A stretch of 64,000 bases of DNA from Chlorops oryzae (lineage: Eukaryota > Arthropoda > Insecta > Diptera > Chloropidae), in NCBI GenBank assembly GCA_020466095.1, contig CM035808.1, forward strand, positions 68,891,957 to 68,955,956, in the 5' to 3' direction. The notes below the pieces were generated by a model. It was not told the DNA's origin and did no database searches. It was given only the letters and a program-made list of their open reading frames with translations. The position numbers and the translations under genes are program-made. Numbering within the stretch: the stretch's first letter is position 1; every line of letters begins with the position of its first letter. Below are positions 11,119 through 22,359 of this stretch, in pieces.

Positions 11119-11545
11119 ATTATATTACTGGCCTTCAAATATGTTCAAATATCAACTTTCATCAACATATTTTGAAAAACGTCGATTTTAGAGCAGTTTT
11201 TGTGATATTCGTAACAGACCCTAGTACTGGAGGTACCCCTTAAAATGGTCCGATCAGCTCCATTCTCGAACTCGTTCTTATTCCTGTCCCCGTGAGCACG
11301 CATACTAAATTTTGGCGAGAAAGCTCCACTCCTTCGATAAGATAACTGTATACAGACAGACAGACAGACGGACAGACAGACAGACGGACAGACGAAAAGA
11401 CAGACGGACATGTCTAAATCGAATCCCGTGGTGATGCTGATCATTTCTATATATATTTTGTATGGTCTATCTCGACTGGTTCTGGGTGTTACACACAACC
11501 ACACAGACGCAATATACCCTCGACACAGAGTATGTCGGGTATAAA
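11119..11545 (+). repeat. Right half of the mini-me-like repeat with GACA tract
   Basis: It contains a (GACA/GACG)n tract at about 11355-11410 ending GACGGACATGTCTAAATCG, then ATATATATTTTG and the end TATACCCTCGACACAGAG. The (GTCY)n tract plus TA-rich tract is typical of mini-me type dipteran repeats. It is interrupted by BEL1. Confidence 0.55.
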
Positions 11546-12785
11546 AAGAGAGTAAAAAAAAGATGTTGAAACTTGAGAAAGATTTGCGAAATATTGGAGT
11601 CGAAGATGAAATTAATTTAAAGTTCGTACAAAAAATAACATAATATTAGTGGTATTCAAGCAGGCTCGGAAATAGCTAGCTGCAAATTTTGTGTACTAAA
11701 ATTTTGAACTATTGCTCGAGCGAGCCTTATGCAAAGTGTGTCTTAAAATTAAAGAAAAACAGCTGATTTCAATATTAATTTTGGTGAGAGAAGGAGAAGT
11801 CAGTATCGCGCATATTTTGCGCATCACAGAAGGCGTGCAAAGTTTTCGAGACTGCGGAAACTATTTTTCATACTAAATCATTTTATATCTTTTCACTTTG
11901 TTGGATTTTCATAACAAATTTATCTTAGATCGTTATGAAAAAGATAGCTGTTTGGTGTTGAAGGTTTCACAAATGTCGTAATAGAAGGCAAGACAAGAAA
12001 TCAGATTTAGAAAACAACATGATCTTGACACAACGCTCAATACGAACGAATCAGTCTTAATATTATACGACGCATAAAGTCCGTTTGTTGACACTTAACG
12101 TAATACCGATTGAAAAAAATTTTTTTTTTTATCTGCTGAGTATGATGATACCGTCAAAGAACTGGAAGTACTTTTCATTGAAACTGAGAGCGAACAGGTC
12201 CCTGTGCCAAAAAATAAAAAGGCAATATCCGACATTCGGAAGCGTACTTCACTTGTGTAAGATCACAGAAAATTGCAGTAGAACTTAATTAATACGAGCT
12301 TTGACGCTACTACAGCAGAGAATGCAATCAAAGAGACTGTGTGGATCGAATAACCTGCAAAAAGCCATCAATTGAAACATTGTATCTCGTTTGTTTGATT
12401 CAAGAGCAGATATTACTTTGTTTCAAGGAATGTTGACCGACGCCAAGGAGATAAAATGTGTAAGCAAACTGCTTTTAAACTACGCTTGTTAAAGAATTAC
12501 CGATAGAGCTGACGGAAACCGTATTAAATTTCCAGGAGGAGAGCATAGGATTCATACACAAAGCACTGTAACAGTTCTACCTTCTAAGAGAATAATCCCG
12601 AACGAATATAAATATGAAAATCTTAAACAGAGTCCGTAAGAATGCAAAAAAGAAGAGTTTTCTGAATTAAACACATTATAGGAAACACGACATCAATTGA
12701 TATTTTGTGAGCAGCAAACTTTTTGTTCCACTAATGTGCATTTTGCCTTGCCTGTCTCAGGCCCGGTAGGCTTTGTGAATATTAT
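11546..12785. other. No recognisable gene
   Basis: Only short frames occur and I see no domain or terminal repeat. Confidence 0.45.
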
Positions 12786-13620
12786 TTGTCGGAAAGGAGT
12801 TCCCTATTCTTGAGGGAATTTTTAACTATTGCATTTCAGATGCCACAAGAGGGTTTAGGGCCGATTAATTTTGTAGCAGACCAAGTTCATATACTCCTTC
12901 ATTTCCTACGATGTCTGCATGTCCGGGAACGCAGCATATTTTCACTTGGTTTCGCTGTGTGAGAAGTTACGAAGTCTTGAAGCAGCTATTCACTAAATGC
13001 GATATATGTTCATGCGAGGCCAGTGCTATCATTGCGGCCTGGCTGTCCGTACAGATGCAGATATGTGCACCCTTGATTTTGTGATATAGGTTAATATGCG
13101 CGCAGGCTTCAATCGCAAAGATTTGGGCTTGAAAAACAGTGGACAGTGGAACAGTGTATCCCTATGTACATCAGCCGTTGAAAATTTTCAAGTTTTGCAA
13201 TGGTTTTCTTTTCCTCAGATTTCGTTGATCAGGTAATGGCTGTGTATGCAAATATTGGTCTCACCATTGTTGTGAAGGTGCAAAAAATAAAATTTTTTGA
13301 TTTTGTCCTAATGCTTTGCGGCATATTCTACTACAAGACCTAGCTTTCCTAGCTTTATCTATGGTTTTGTCAGTTTGGCGATTCCACTTAAGGTTTTTTG
13401 GTTCGTCGGAGAATTTAAGAGCTTTATCCCTCACTACCATAATCTTAAGTGTTATCTTACGTTTTTGTGTTAAACGTAGGTACTAGTATTGCTTTGTCTG
13501 GATTGACAGACAGCCCTTTATCTTTAAACCACTCGATGGGCAAGTTTAAAGCGGATTGCATGACATCATAGACCTATAGACATATTTTATGCAATAAATG
13601 TTGTTGTTGCGAAGCCTCAT
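12786..13620 (-). pseudogene. Decayed non-LTR retrotransposon fragment (RT tail and RNase H)
   Basis: On the minus strand the sequence reads, in several frames, a post-RT segment (GLSVNPDKAILVP near 13500-13540). Then comes an RNase H domain: TVFQAQIFAIEAC near 13135, ICTDSQAAMIAL near 13050 and VPGHADIVGNE near 12920. This arrangement belongs to R1/I-type LINEs that carry RNase H. It is broken by many stops and both ends are missing. It is too degraded for a family name. Confidence 0.7.
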
Positions 13621-14221
13621 TAATAAACCATCTGTAACCAATGATCATAGAAGAGGAGATTTAACTCCTCCTTAGAGGCATCCCCTCACAGCTTTAACGC
13701 GTACCACGATCCTACCTAATTGGGTTTGTATATTCCGGTGTGTGATCGTCGACTAGATCTATTTAATAAAATGTTCGTCAATGCCTTTTCGTTCTAGTGC
13801 TGTGGTAATTGTACCGTGACTGGTATTGTCGACAGATCCCTCTATTTCAAGAAAAGCAAAAAGCGCATTTTCTTTGTACTTTGTTCCAGTTTTTTTCCTT
13901 AAGCATTCATTCTCCTCAAAAAACCCACCTTGCCAAAAACACCGAAAACATTAAATCAACGTTTTCGGTAGTTAACAATAGAAGGCGTTCGTAGGTGGGA
14001 ACCAAATGAATTGAATGCCTTCGTTGAAGAAGTAAATAAAAAATGTGATACAACTGAAACTATCAAACTCTGCACCAGCCCCTTCTCCAGCCAAAAAACG
14101 AATCCGTTTCAATGCGGACCCAGCACAACAAAGGGAGGGAGAAGAATATTGTGTGGACGGAGTGAGCATTCATTAAGGCTTATTGTAGAACAAGCAAAAA
14201 GGGGAAAATACGTCACTGAAT
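13621..14221. other. No recognisable gene
   Basis: I see no domain in either strand, and no clear element boundary. Confidence 0.4.
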
Positions 14222-15174
14222 GAAGGCAGCCTTCATGGCGTTGAATATTAATAAATTATAAAAAATACAGAAATGTTGCATTCTTGGTTTTTGTTTTTTT
14301 TTTTGTCACATAGATTTAAACTGGTTTGCTTTTCATATATGATTTCGTTTATCACGGAGCTAGTGCGCTCAGTTAACCCAAATCGATTGAACACGTTGAA
14401 CTGTGTTTTTTTTTTTTTGTTGCTTAAGCGGAACGGCGCACAGTGGGGAAGCCTCATACATTTCTTGGAACAAAAAGAAGTAGTCCAATGTAAAAATTAA
14501 GAATAAGCACAATTGCTTTTATAAATGTTACTAAGAAAAGAACCAAAAATTGTCAAAAATGGTCAACACCTAGGGGTACCTCCCGTAGGCCCATAGCTCA
14601 TGCTTTTTTCGCTAAGATGCGTTGAAATTTGCAAACAGCCGTTAGCTTGTATGTAAGTTTTTGAAAATATTGCTTAAATTTGGTGAATCTTACGGCTGAA
14701 ACTGAAAGAAGAGACTCCTTCCTCCTAGTTTTTTTGTAAAGAACCGATGTAGGTAGACGTAGATATTTTTTTTTCTTCAACGAAAATTGCAAAAACTTAA
14801 TTTTTTAGTGCACTTGTGTATCGCCAATATCTATTCAACCACTTACGGCAATCAGTAAGTTTATATTTTTTGTGAAAAACTAAATGCTATATTTATTTTA
14901 AATAAAAATATTAATCAAACTGCATAAGCAAACATTTGTTTCATATACACGTTACTAGATTACATGCAAATTTATATTCATTTTTCCGTACAATCTTCAG
15001 CTGAACTCCCATAACTTCTTGGAAGGCAAAAGATAAGATTTTACGACAACCAATTTCTAAGTCAAGCTTTCCTTTATCAAACTATCCGCTATAGAAGCAT
15101 CTTTAGATTTTTGAAAAGCATGAGTCGAAATAGTGGCTTTTTTTGCAAGTTTTCACTTTGTGGCGAGGCGAGAC

Positions 15175-15969
15175 TTAGCGGTAGCGATCAAAGACTCCGC
15201 CGTCTTCGCTGGAGATCGAGCTGTTGAACCCAAGGGAAAACGGCCCCATAGTGGCTACGGCAACGGAGAAAAGTGGACATACTGAGTTGGCATTCCGAAA
15301 ACGTTGGCTAGCCTGTGCCTTTCGAAAAGTACGTCGTCGAAGATCTTTTGCTTGCGATGGGTCCTGTGGAAGAGGAAGTGCATGATTCATAACTTCTCGC
15401 GCCGAAATAAACTAGAGCAGCTCGTGGAGCATTTAATTGATAGATTCGAGTATGCCATACGGCGTTTGGTGATGAACTTATTCGCCGAAGATATCCAGCG
15501 TGGTAGCGGTTGGATAGATGGGAAATTCCGGCGGAGATGTCAATGGGCATGAAGAAACTTGTCCACCCAGTTTTGCAGTAGCATTTGGAAAATGCAGGGT
15601 AAAATATCGTTGTTGGCACTTCGTGCAGTTAAAGTTGCTAGAACATTTGGACTTTTGAAGATTCGCAGCGAGACAGTTGATGCAAATTTTATGTTGCGAC
15701 ACATTGGAATTCGATCTTCGCAAGGCATCTTTTGATCTTGAGCAAGACACTCGTTTGATGAAGGATATATTTGGTTGAAGGCTGCCGTTGGAGCTTTTAA
15801 TTGTGCAAACAGCGCTCAAGAGCTTCACGACGGCGTCGGATGATAGCATTAGTTTGTTCCCAGGCCAGAGGCTCTTGGTGTGAAGAACGTGATTGCGTTG
15901 GAGGCATGTCTTTTTTCCTATAGCATATTGCTGAGTTGTGCTCGGGCTATGACTTGGAGTTATTGACAT
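15175..15969 (-). pseudogene. BEL2 gag C-terminus and downstream fragment
   Basis: The minus-strand frame 15969-15478 carries the BEL gag knuckle region (ICINCLAANLQKSKCSSNF then CTKCQQRYFTLHF), close in layout to the BEL1 gag C-terminus. Overlapping frames down to 15175 read MNHALPLPQDPSQAK and a KAQASQRF segment, resembling the start of BEL pol after the protease. The frames overlap and shift, so this is a relic. Confidence 0.65.
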
Positions 15970-16260
15970 TCGTTCAAAACGATCTTAGCACGTGCGATGA
16001 CTCCAACACTCCATATGGCTCTTTCACAAGCTACTCTGAAGGCGTCGTTGATACGTTGCCAAGACGTTTTGATTTTTTCCGCAACGAGCACCAACAGCGA
16101 CTCCGTCGAAGCATATGGACCACAATCAGCCGCATAAAGGCACAAACACTTGAGATCCTTTAGCCGGAAGTTAAAATTCCAATTGTACGCCATGATGATC
16201 GAAGAAACTCATATATGTCTAAACCTCGTTGAATAGCATCGCAGCAATCACTGCCGGTTC
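15970..16260 (-). other. BEL2 gag N-terminal/leader remnant
   Basis: The minus-strand frame 16193-15960 holds a glutamate- and tryptophan-bearing segment that may match the BEL gag N-terminus (SWQRINDAFRVACERAIW; compare CWQRVQETYSRAIAHDEW in BEL1). Otherwise nothing is recognisable. Confidence 0.4.
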
Positions 16261-16480
16261 TAGCGCACTTGAAAATAAGGAATTTACTTTTTGCAATCGA
16301 TGTTATTTGATCGACTCCGTGGGAGTCACGGTAGAACAAATTTTTGGTCAATGTCTGTCGTAGCGCACTTGAAATTATATATATTCGCAATCGATTTAAT
16401 TGTATCGACTCCGTAGGAGTGTAGATCGCATAATTTTTACACAATGACGGCTGTAGCACACTTCAAATATAGACTTTTAT
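16261..16480. repeat. Three-copy repeat of about 96 bp in the BEL2 leader
   Basis: TAGCGCACTTGAAA recurs at 16261, 16361 and, as TAGCACACTTCAAA, at 16454. Between copies lies GCAATCGAT, an AT-rich stretch and (G)ATCGACTCCGT(G/A)GGAGT. The ATCGAT/ATCGACTCC arms are partly self-complementary. There is no coding sense. Confidence 0.75.
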
Positions 16481-17347
16481 TTTCGCAACACCCCCACAGG
16501 CTTCCTGCAACCCCAAATTCAAAAAAAAATCAAATCGTTTCAATATATAAAAGAAAATTGCAATAAATTCCAGATTCAATCAAATTCAAATTTCTATCAT
16601 AACCATGTCATGCATAAATGTTAGCAGAGCACAGGGACGTTGCAGACCATCATAACAACGGAGGCGACATAAAAACACGCCTTGCAGTTCTTATTGCCCT
16701 TGTCTGGAGAATTCACGCTCGATCGTTGATGTTCGATGTGCGCTCGCTTTCGCAAAACGCGGTTAATCGCAACTTTCGGAAAACGATGCCAAAACTGACT
16801 TACGCAATAAATATGGTTGTATGAATATACATATCTCGGCACGCATGAACATCAAGGTCAGTTGATATGTGGACAAACTCTGGTCTTCTTTGCTTGAAAT
16901 TGTAATAAGATTCCAACGACAATGCAGTAAGCAAATGAAGAAAACTGGTTCGCAAAGACTTTCAGAGAACCGAAAAGGAAAACAAACCATTCTTTAGACG
17001 GCCCACTATCTCTTTTTGTTCTCCACTGAAGGGAGCGGGGAAACGACAATTATACGAGGCACCTGGTTATTATATTGAAGCTGTTGTATACTTGCCTTGC
17101 ATAAAGAATTCACGCCAAATGGTAAATGGATATGCTACTAATGTGAAGTACTGATTCCGAGGGGAAAAGGATTGTCCACGCCTCTTGTGTATCATACGCT
17201 GCACGCACTTTGTAAATCGGTGCCCTTGAAAATGAGGTAGGGCGTATGAAGGTCAGAGGCGCGGTACTCGTGGCGGACTTTTTCCACCTATCCAGAAGGA
17301 TTGGTCCACCGGAGCTGATTCCAGGCTCCTGGCTCGGGGTCACCAAA
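16481..17347. other. BEL2 leader with primer-binding site, no gene
   Basis: Only short frames occur. At the right end, GGAGCTGATTCCAGGCTCCT followed by GGCTCGGGGTCACCA gives a minus-strand tRNA primer site beside the putative LTR start at 17348. The layout mirrors the BEL1 leader end at 7800-7838. Confidence 0.5.
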
Positions 17348-17770
17348 TGTTAATGTCAGCGACACTTAAAAACGAGACGTACCTGCTTGTGATAGTGAGG
17401 ACGTAGGAGGAATATCTTTCTTTTAATTTGCCGGCAATTTGCGCGATGCGAATAAAGATTTTTGATTTGATTTGAACTTGACAGAGAGTCTAGCCTTCGT
17501 GGCGTTGAATATTAAGGAATTTGTTTCTCATGTACGATATTGTTTTTTATTACGGCTCGAGCGCGCACGGGTTATCCAAATCGATCGAGCACACTGACGT
17601 ATGATTTTGAAAGTAGAATTTTTGAGCGAGCGGACGTTCACCTTCTACTTGAAGCGGTCGAACACTGTCGTCTTCGCTCAACTCTAGCTGCAGTTGCACG
17701 CAAAAATAAAACTTGCTGAATCGGTTCGTTTAAGGTTTAAGAAAAAACGTAACATTTCACTATCACCGCA
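17348..17770 (-). repeat. BEL2 5' LTR (approximate)
   Basis: It starts TGTTAATGTCAGCG right after the primer site. The internal segment at 17492-17600 matches 14228-14400 imperfectly. The right limit is not defined. Confidence 0.45.
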
Positions 17771-18485
17771 CACTACCTATCACTATCACAGGAGAAACCT
17801 TACAGCATTTTTACATTGAAGTGTGGCACCATTGCGACGATTTAAAGAACTCAGTGTGACAAAGCCTTCATCGGAGCAGTCGTATAGAAATAGCAATCTA
17901 TTTGTAAAATTCCAAAACTTTACTCGGCTTCTCAATTTTTCGATTGGTTTCAAAAATTTCAAAAATGTCAAAATTGCCAATATAAAATGACTCCACGCCG
18001 TATAAAAATATATTTAAATATGTAACAAAAAATCATGTCCTATGCCAACTTTTTATCACTAAGAAATTTCCAATCTACGAAAAAGTTATTCGTTTGGTAG
18101 TCCTAATAGGTTATTCTGTAATAAGAATTAAAAAAATGTTGATAATCGATAAAACGAAAAGCTGTTTTTTGTTGTTTGAAAGAATAACTCTGTTGTTCTA
18201 TAAATGATTAAAAAATATTTTAACTGAACTTCTAAGGACTTTGTTAAGAACTAACAGAAAGCCAAAAATTGATGTTCGCTCCTATGATTCCCTCATATGA
18301 GCATGCATGCATTAGCCAAGAGCGCGTTGGAATTGCACGAATTCTTATGACTTACATAAAAACAAATATGCAGAAAAGAAGGGCAAAAGAAATAAAATAA
18401 AAAGAAAACAAAGTTAGGTAAGACTAACGTCGTCAACGACTTGAAGGCAAATTTGGTGAGTTGTCAATTAGGAGTAATGAACTTC
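17771..18485. other. No recognisable gene
   Basis: AT-rich sequence with short frames only. The last bases before the array (from TGTCAATTAGGAG at 18462) might be the outer part of the BEL3 LTR; see findings. Confidence 0.4.
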
Positions 18486-18489
18486 AAGT
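18486..18489. other. Target-site duplication AAGT, left side of the array
   Basis: AAGT directly precedes LTR1; the same 4 bp directly follow LTR4 at 55243-55246. Ty3/Gypsy integrases commonly make 4-bp duplications. Confidence 0.8.
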
Positions 18490-19918
18490 TGTTATGGGCT
18501 AATTTTTTTTTAAACAGCAGCCAGCTGAAAAGGGAGAAATATGAACATGCATACATACATATAGTCGCGCATACGTTCCAGCTGAACGGGCGAACATAGC
18601 TAAAAGAAGAAAACAAAACAATTTAGAGCTTAGATCAGCCTTGTTTACCATTCACTTACCTTTGAGGATGGAGTTTCATTTTTATTATTTTATGATTTAT
18701 TTATTTATCTTGATATTTAAGGTGATATAAGTTTTTTTATTTATTTATATTTATATTTATTTTATTCCACTACAGAAATGTGCTGTACACAATTTCTGTC
18801 TTTTCTAGGTAAATGTCATTTTCAATTCTTTCCTTTGACATTCTCTCTCTCCCTCTCTCTCTCGATCTTCGAAAGTGCTGCATTCTCTCTGCGAAAGCTT
18901 TCGAAGATAAGGAGGGGGAACACGGAAAGTAACACATACAAAGAGTAGATGTTTTCAGGATAAAATAACATAATATAAATTAGAAAAATTATAAGCAGCG
19001 GCAGCCAATGACCTATTTATTAGTCAAATGAACAAACAGCTGATGAGAAGTAAACTACTGCGAGGGCGTCTCAAGAAGTGTGAGAAGCCATCGCAGTGGA
19101 AATTGTAACAAGAACAAGAGAAAGATCGAAAGGTTTACATCGTTGCTTTCGAACATTTCCCCACGCTTATACTGATACCTTTCAACAGCCAAGTAAAAGC
19201 GTAAAGCCATACCTCTGTGTATTTTGTGTCTTGGGCATGGTTATCAATGTATGAACCCGAATGTATTGAGATGTAATTGTAAGCAACACCAAGAAAATCG
19301 GTGTTATGATTTTCGCGGGAGTTGCACTGATTCGTTATGTCTAAGGGAGGCGTTCGGGGAAATGAGGTTACGATGAGTGAAAGCTTTTCGCCTAATTATT
19401 ATAAAAAAGATGTTTAGGGAAGAGTGAAAGTTAGTTAGTTTTCGAATTGTGTTTAGAAGTGTTCGAAAGTGAAAGTAGATCAGAGTCAGTGAAGAATAGT
19501 GAATTCGAGTTAAAAAATTATATCAGGAGAGTATTATTTGATTTGGTGGAATTGTTATTTAATAGTTTTCAATTTATGAATTTATAATTCTTTTCGTGTT
19601 TCTCTTCCAAATTCAATTGGTTTAATCCACGTGTTACTGTTGTTAATTTATTTTCTTCTATTCAATCGTGCGAACCCGTCTTTTGGTTAATTATAGACAA
19701 ACCATTTCGGTTGTATCGGATTCCGTGGGAATCTAGCGTGTGAGCCTATTTCATTTATTTTCCGCCTCCAACTCGAGGCACCCTTCCAAACAGGGATTTT
19801 GTGGTGTACACGGGACTCCAGCTTGTACCAAGTTTAATCCCCCCCCCGTCTCCACTGAGAAAGGGGGAATTTATTGTTGTTTCGTCCGTCGCTAGTGTTT
19901 GGCGGAATAGATGCAACA
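18490..19918 (+). repeat. LTR1 of the Gypsy array
   Basis: The 1429-bp LTR has TG...CA ends, a short (CT)n tract near 18840-18865 and a TATA-like box at 19400-19408. It nearly matches LTR2-4. Confidence 0.92.
19400..19408 (+). promoter_or_regulatory. Putative TATA box in LTR1
   Basis: TATAAAAAA is conserved at the same place in LTR2 (about 25905) and reads TTTAAAAAA in LTR3. It is the best core-promoter candidate in the LTR, but no start site can be proven from sequence. Confidence 0.4.
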
Positions 19919-20324
19919 ATTGGCGCCCAACGTTTGTGTAGTTGTGGTAGAAGCTGTAAGCGGGTTTTTTTTTGTAGTTACCGGTTGCGTGTATCTGTTT
20001 GTCGTTATATAAAAACTGATCTGCGTTTGGTTTTTTTTTTAGTCAAGCAGCCGTGGAGACAATCAAAAAGCGTTGTGAAGAGTTTGGCTGTAGCAGAGCG
20101 AGAGACACGAGGGTCGAAAAATAAATTAATAGAGGAAGAGAAATAGCGCGGCGAGTTGGTTCTGGTTTGAAAATTTATATTTTTTTTTTAGAAATTGTTA
20201 AACTTTTTTATTTTATTTTAACAAAACACTGAATATTAAATAATTAGATTTTTTATTGATAAATATTTGGACAGGGTTTTTTATTTTTTTTTTTTTCACA
20301 ATTACAATTTTTTAAAAATACATT
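19919..20324 (+). other. int1 leader with primer-binding site
   Basis: TGGCGCCCAACG at 19921-19932 lies two bases after the LTR and would pair with a tRNA 3' end to prime minus-strand DNA. The rest is a T-rich untranslated leader. Confidence 0.8.
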
Positions 20325-21786
20325 ATGGATATTAATCGCTTAAACCAGGAGCAATTAATATATGAAATACAGGCTAGGGGCTTGATAGTAGGAACGGTAG
20401 ATAGCATGCGGAAATCGCTACGTACATCTAGGAATTAAAAAAAAGGGGATCGGTAGACCTATTTTCCAATTACGCGATTGATTTCCAGGAGGACAAGTTA
20501 GCAGTAGAGCAGAAAATTAAGGAGATAGGTGATTTGTTGAACACTTGTTCGAAAGATCCTAAATCTAACGAATATGCGAAAGTAGCAACAAAAATTGAAT
20601 GGGCTTTGACTTGAATAGGTAAAGCAAAACCAAATAGTGAAGAGGAATCAAAAGAGCAAATCAGACTTAGGCAGAATTGCCATGATTTGTGGGCAAATTT
20701 GACGGATGAATACGAAGAAAAAGCAGATGATTTGCCATGCGAGGAGAAGCAATCAGCTAGTCAGCCGAAAACACCTTTAACTTGGAGTAATACGGCCGTT
20801 ATGAGTAGAGAAGCAGCAGTAGAAATTTTGGATGTGGTAGAAGCTGCCGCACCCAGCGACACTCGATCTCCTAGAAATACTAAGCAAGTGAATTTAGCGA
20901 AATGGGAAGTAAAATTCAATGGAGAAAAATCAGGGATGTCGGTTCATGCTTTTATCAAAAGCGTTAAAGAGCTTTGTGAAGCATTTAAAGTAGGTGAAAT
21001 GCAACTTTTTAGGGGAGTAATTCATTTTTTCGAGGGAAAAGCGTTAATTTGGCTGAGAGGCACTAAAAAAGAGGTAAAGAATTGGGCAGAATTAGAAGAA
21101 CAGCTAAAAGCAGAAAATTATGGACAAAAATAAGGCGTAGAACACAAGGAGCAGAGGAGTCAATAGGGGTTTATGTGTCAGTGATGAAAAATTTATTTAG
21201 GAGATTAAAATATAGAGTCCCGAAAGAGCAGATGCTAGGAATAATAAGGGAAAATTTAGCACCATTTTACCAGGCACAAATTGGATTGGCGGAGCCAAAA
21301 TCTTTGCTAGAGTTAGTTCAACTTGGTAGGAAAATTGATAGTGTTAAAGCCTCAGTAGAATCTTATGTGCCACCGCCAAACCACAAAACTAAAGCGCTCT
21401 TAGAGCCGGATTTGGCGTACGTATGCGCGGTGGAGGACGTAGCACTAGTTGACAGTCAGAGCACGGATTCGGATAGTAAGGAAAAAATTTATGCGTTTGG
21501 AAATCAAACAGGAGTTAGATGTTTTAAGTGTAAGAAAATAGGACATGTGTCAGCTAATTGTCCCGATAGGAAATGTTACGGTTGTGGCAGAAATGGCGAA
21601 CCTAGGTGTACTTGTCCTCATTGTAGAAATATTCAGTCGAATTCAAGTCAACAAAATAATCAGGCTAGGGCGTCAGGAAGTTACCAGAAAAGGCTAAAAG
21701 ATAATGGTACCAATTCGGCTTCTACTTTGGAAGCGTCGGGAAACGACAGTGGAACTCCTGGGGTCGCAGGACAGGAGTCCCAATAA
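20325..21786 (+). pseudogene. int1 gag
   Basis: Gag starts at ATG 20325 (MDINRLNQEQLIYEIQARGL) but stops at TAA 20436-20438; reading resumes in another frame and hits a TGA near 20614. The capsid region is 20687-21133. A deletion of about 25 bp relative to int2 near 21112 shifts the frame. 21082-21786 ends with the nucleocapsid: CFKCKKIGHVSANC followed by a second Cys-rich set CYGCGRNGEPRCTCPHC. The N-terminal stops are also present in int2. Confidence 0.88.
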
Positions 21787-21797
21787 ATAAGGATAGG

Positions 21798-22358
21798 TTG
21801 CCTGCGAGCAACCAGCTGGCTTATGTAGGGGTATTTAACCACATCACGAATAGGAATGTAGAAAATAGTAATTTCATTGTAGGAGCAACAGAAGTAGATA
21901 AGAGACCGTTCTTGAATGTGAAAATTTCTGACACAGTGGTAAGGGCATTATTGGATTCAGGAGCGACGCGTACAATTATAAGTTTAGAATTGTGGAAACG
22001 CATTCATCTTCAGACTAATAGGGATATAGAGGTTTCAAACATGAATATAGCCTTAGCCGATGGGAAAATAATAAATACAATAGGAGAAATTACTTTAAAT
22101 ATAGAAATAGAAACGAAAATTTTTGCTATTAAGTGTCTAGTATTAGAATTCTTGTCTCAAGAGTTGATTCTTGGAACAGATTTTTGGATTAAAACCGGTA
22201 TTATACTGGATATAGCCAGGAATGCATGGAGGTTTTCGGAGCAAGCAGAAGTGGCTACCCTTAATACGATTATAGGACACTCTGAGTTGAACATTAGGGA
22301 AAAGGAGGCACTTGAACAGATTATTTCTAACGAATTTAGGGAAATATCGAATGGTTAA
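21798..22358 (+). pseudogene. int1 protease
   Basis: A retroviral-type aspartic protease with VRALLDSGATRTIIS at residues 49-63 and LILGTDFWIKTGI downstream. It sits just after gag, separated by a stop, and opens with a non-ATG codon. The frame ends at a TAA after REISNG that all three copies share, so it no longer joins RT. Confidence 0.85.
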
Positions 22359-22359
22359 G

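Larger units (their letters stand above)
14222..17770 (-). mobile_element. Decayed BEL/Pao element BEL2
   Basis: A GCCTTC(A/G)TGGCGTTGAATATTA segment followed by AT-rich DNA and an ACCCAAATCGATTGAACAC-like segment occurs near 14228-14400 and again at 17492-17600. This suggests diverged LTRs. Between them lie BEL gag zinc knuckles (minus strand). Next to the right LTR a primer site TGGTGACCCCGAGCCAGG (minus strand) starts at about 17345. The outer limits are approximate. Most of pol is missing. Confidence 0.55.

Noticed and set aside
11350..11410. CRISPR-like short repeats
   Set aside because: This is a simple GACA/GACG microsatellite inside a dispersed dipteran repeat.
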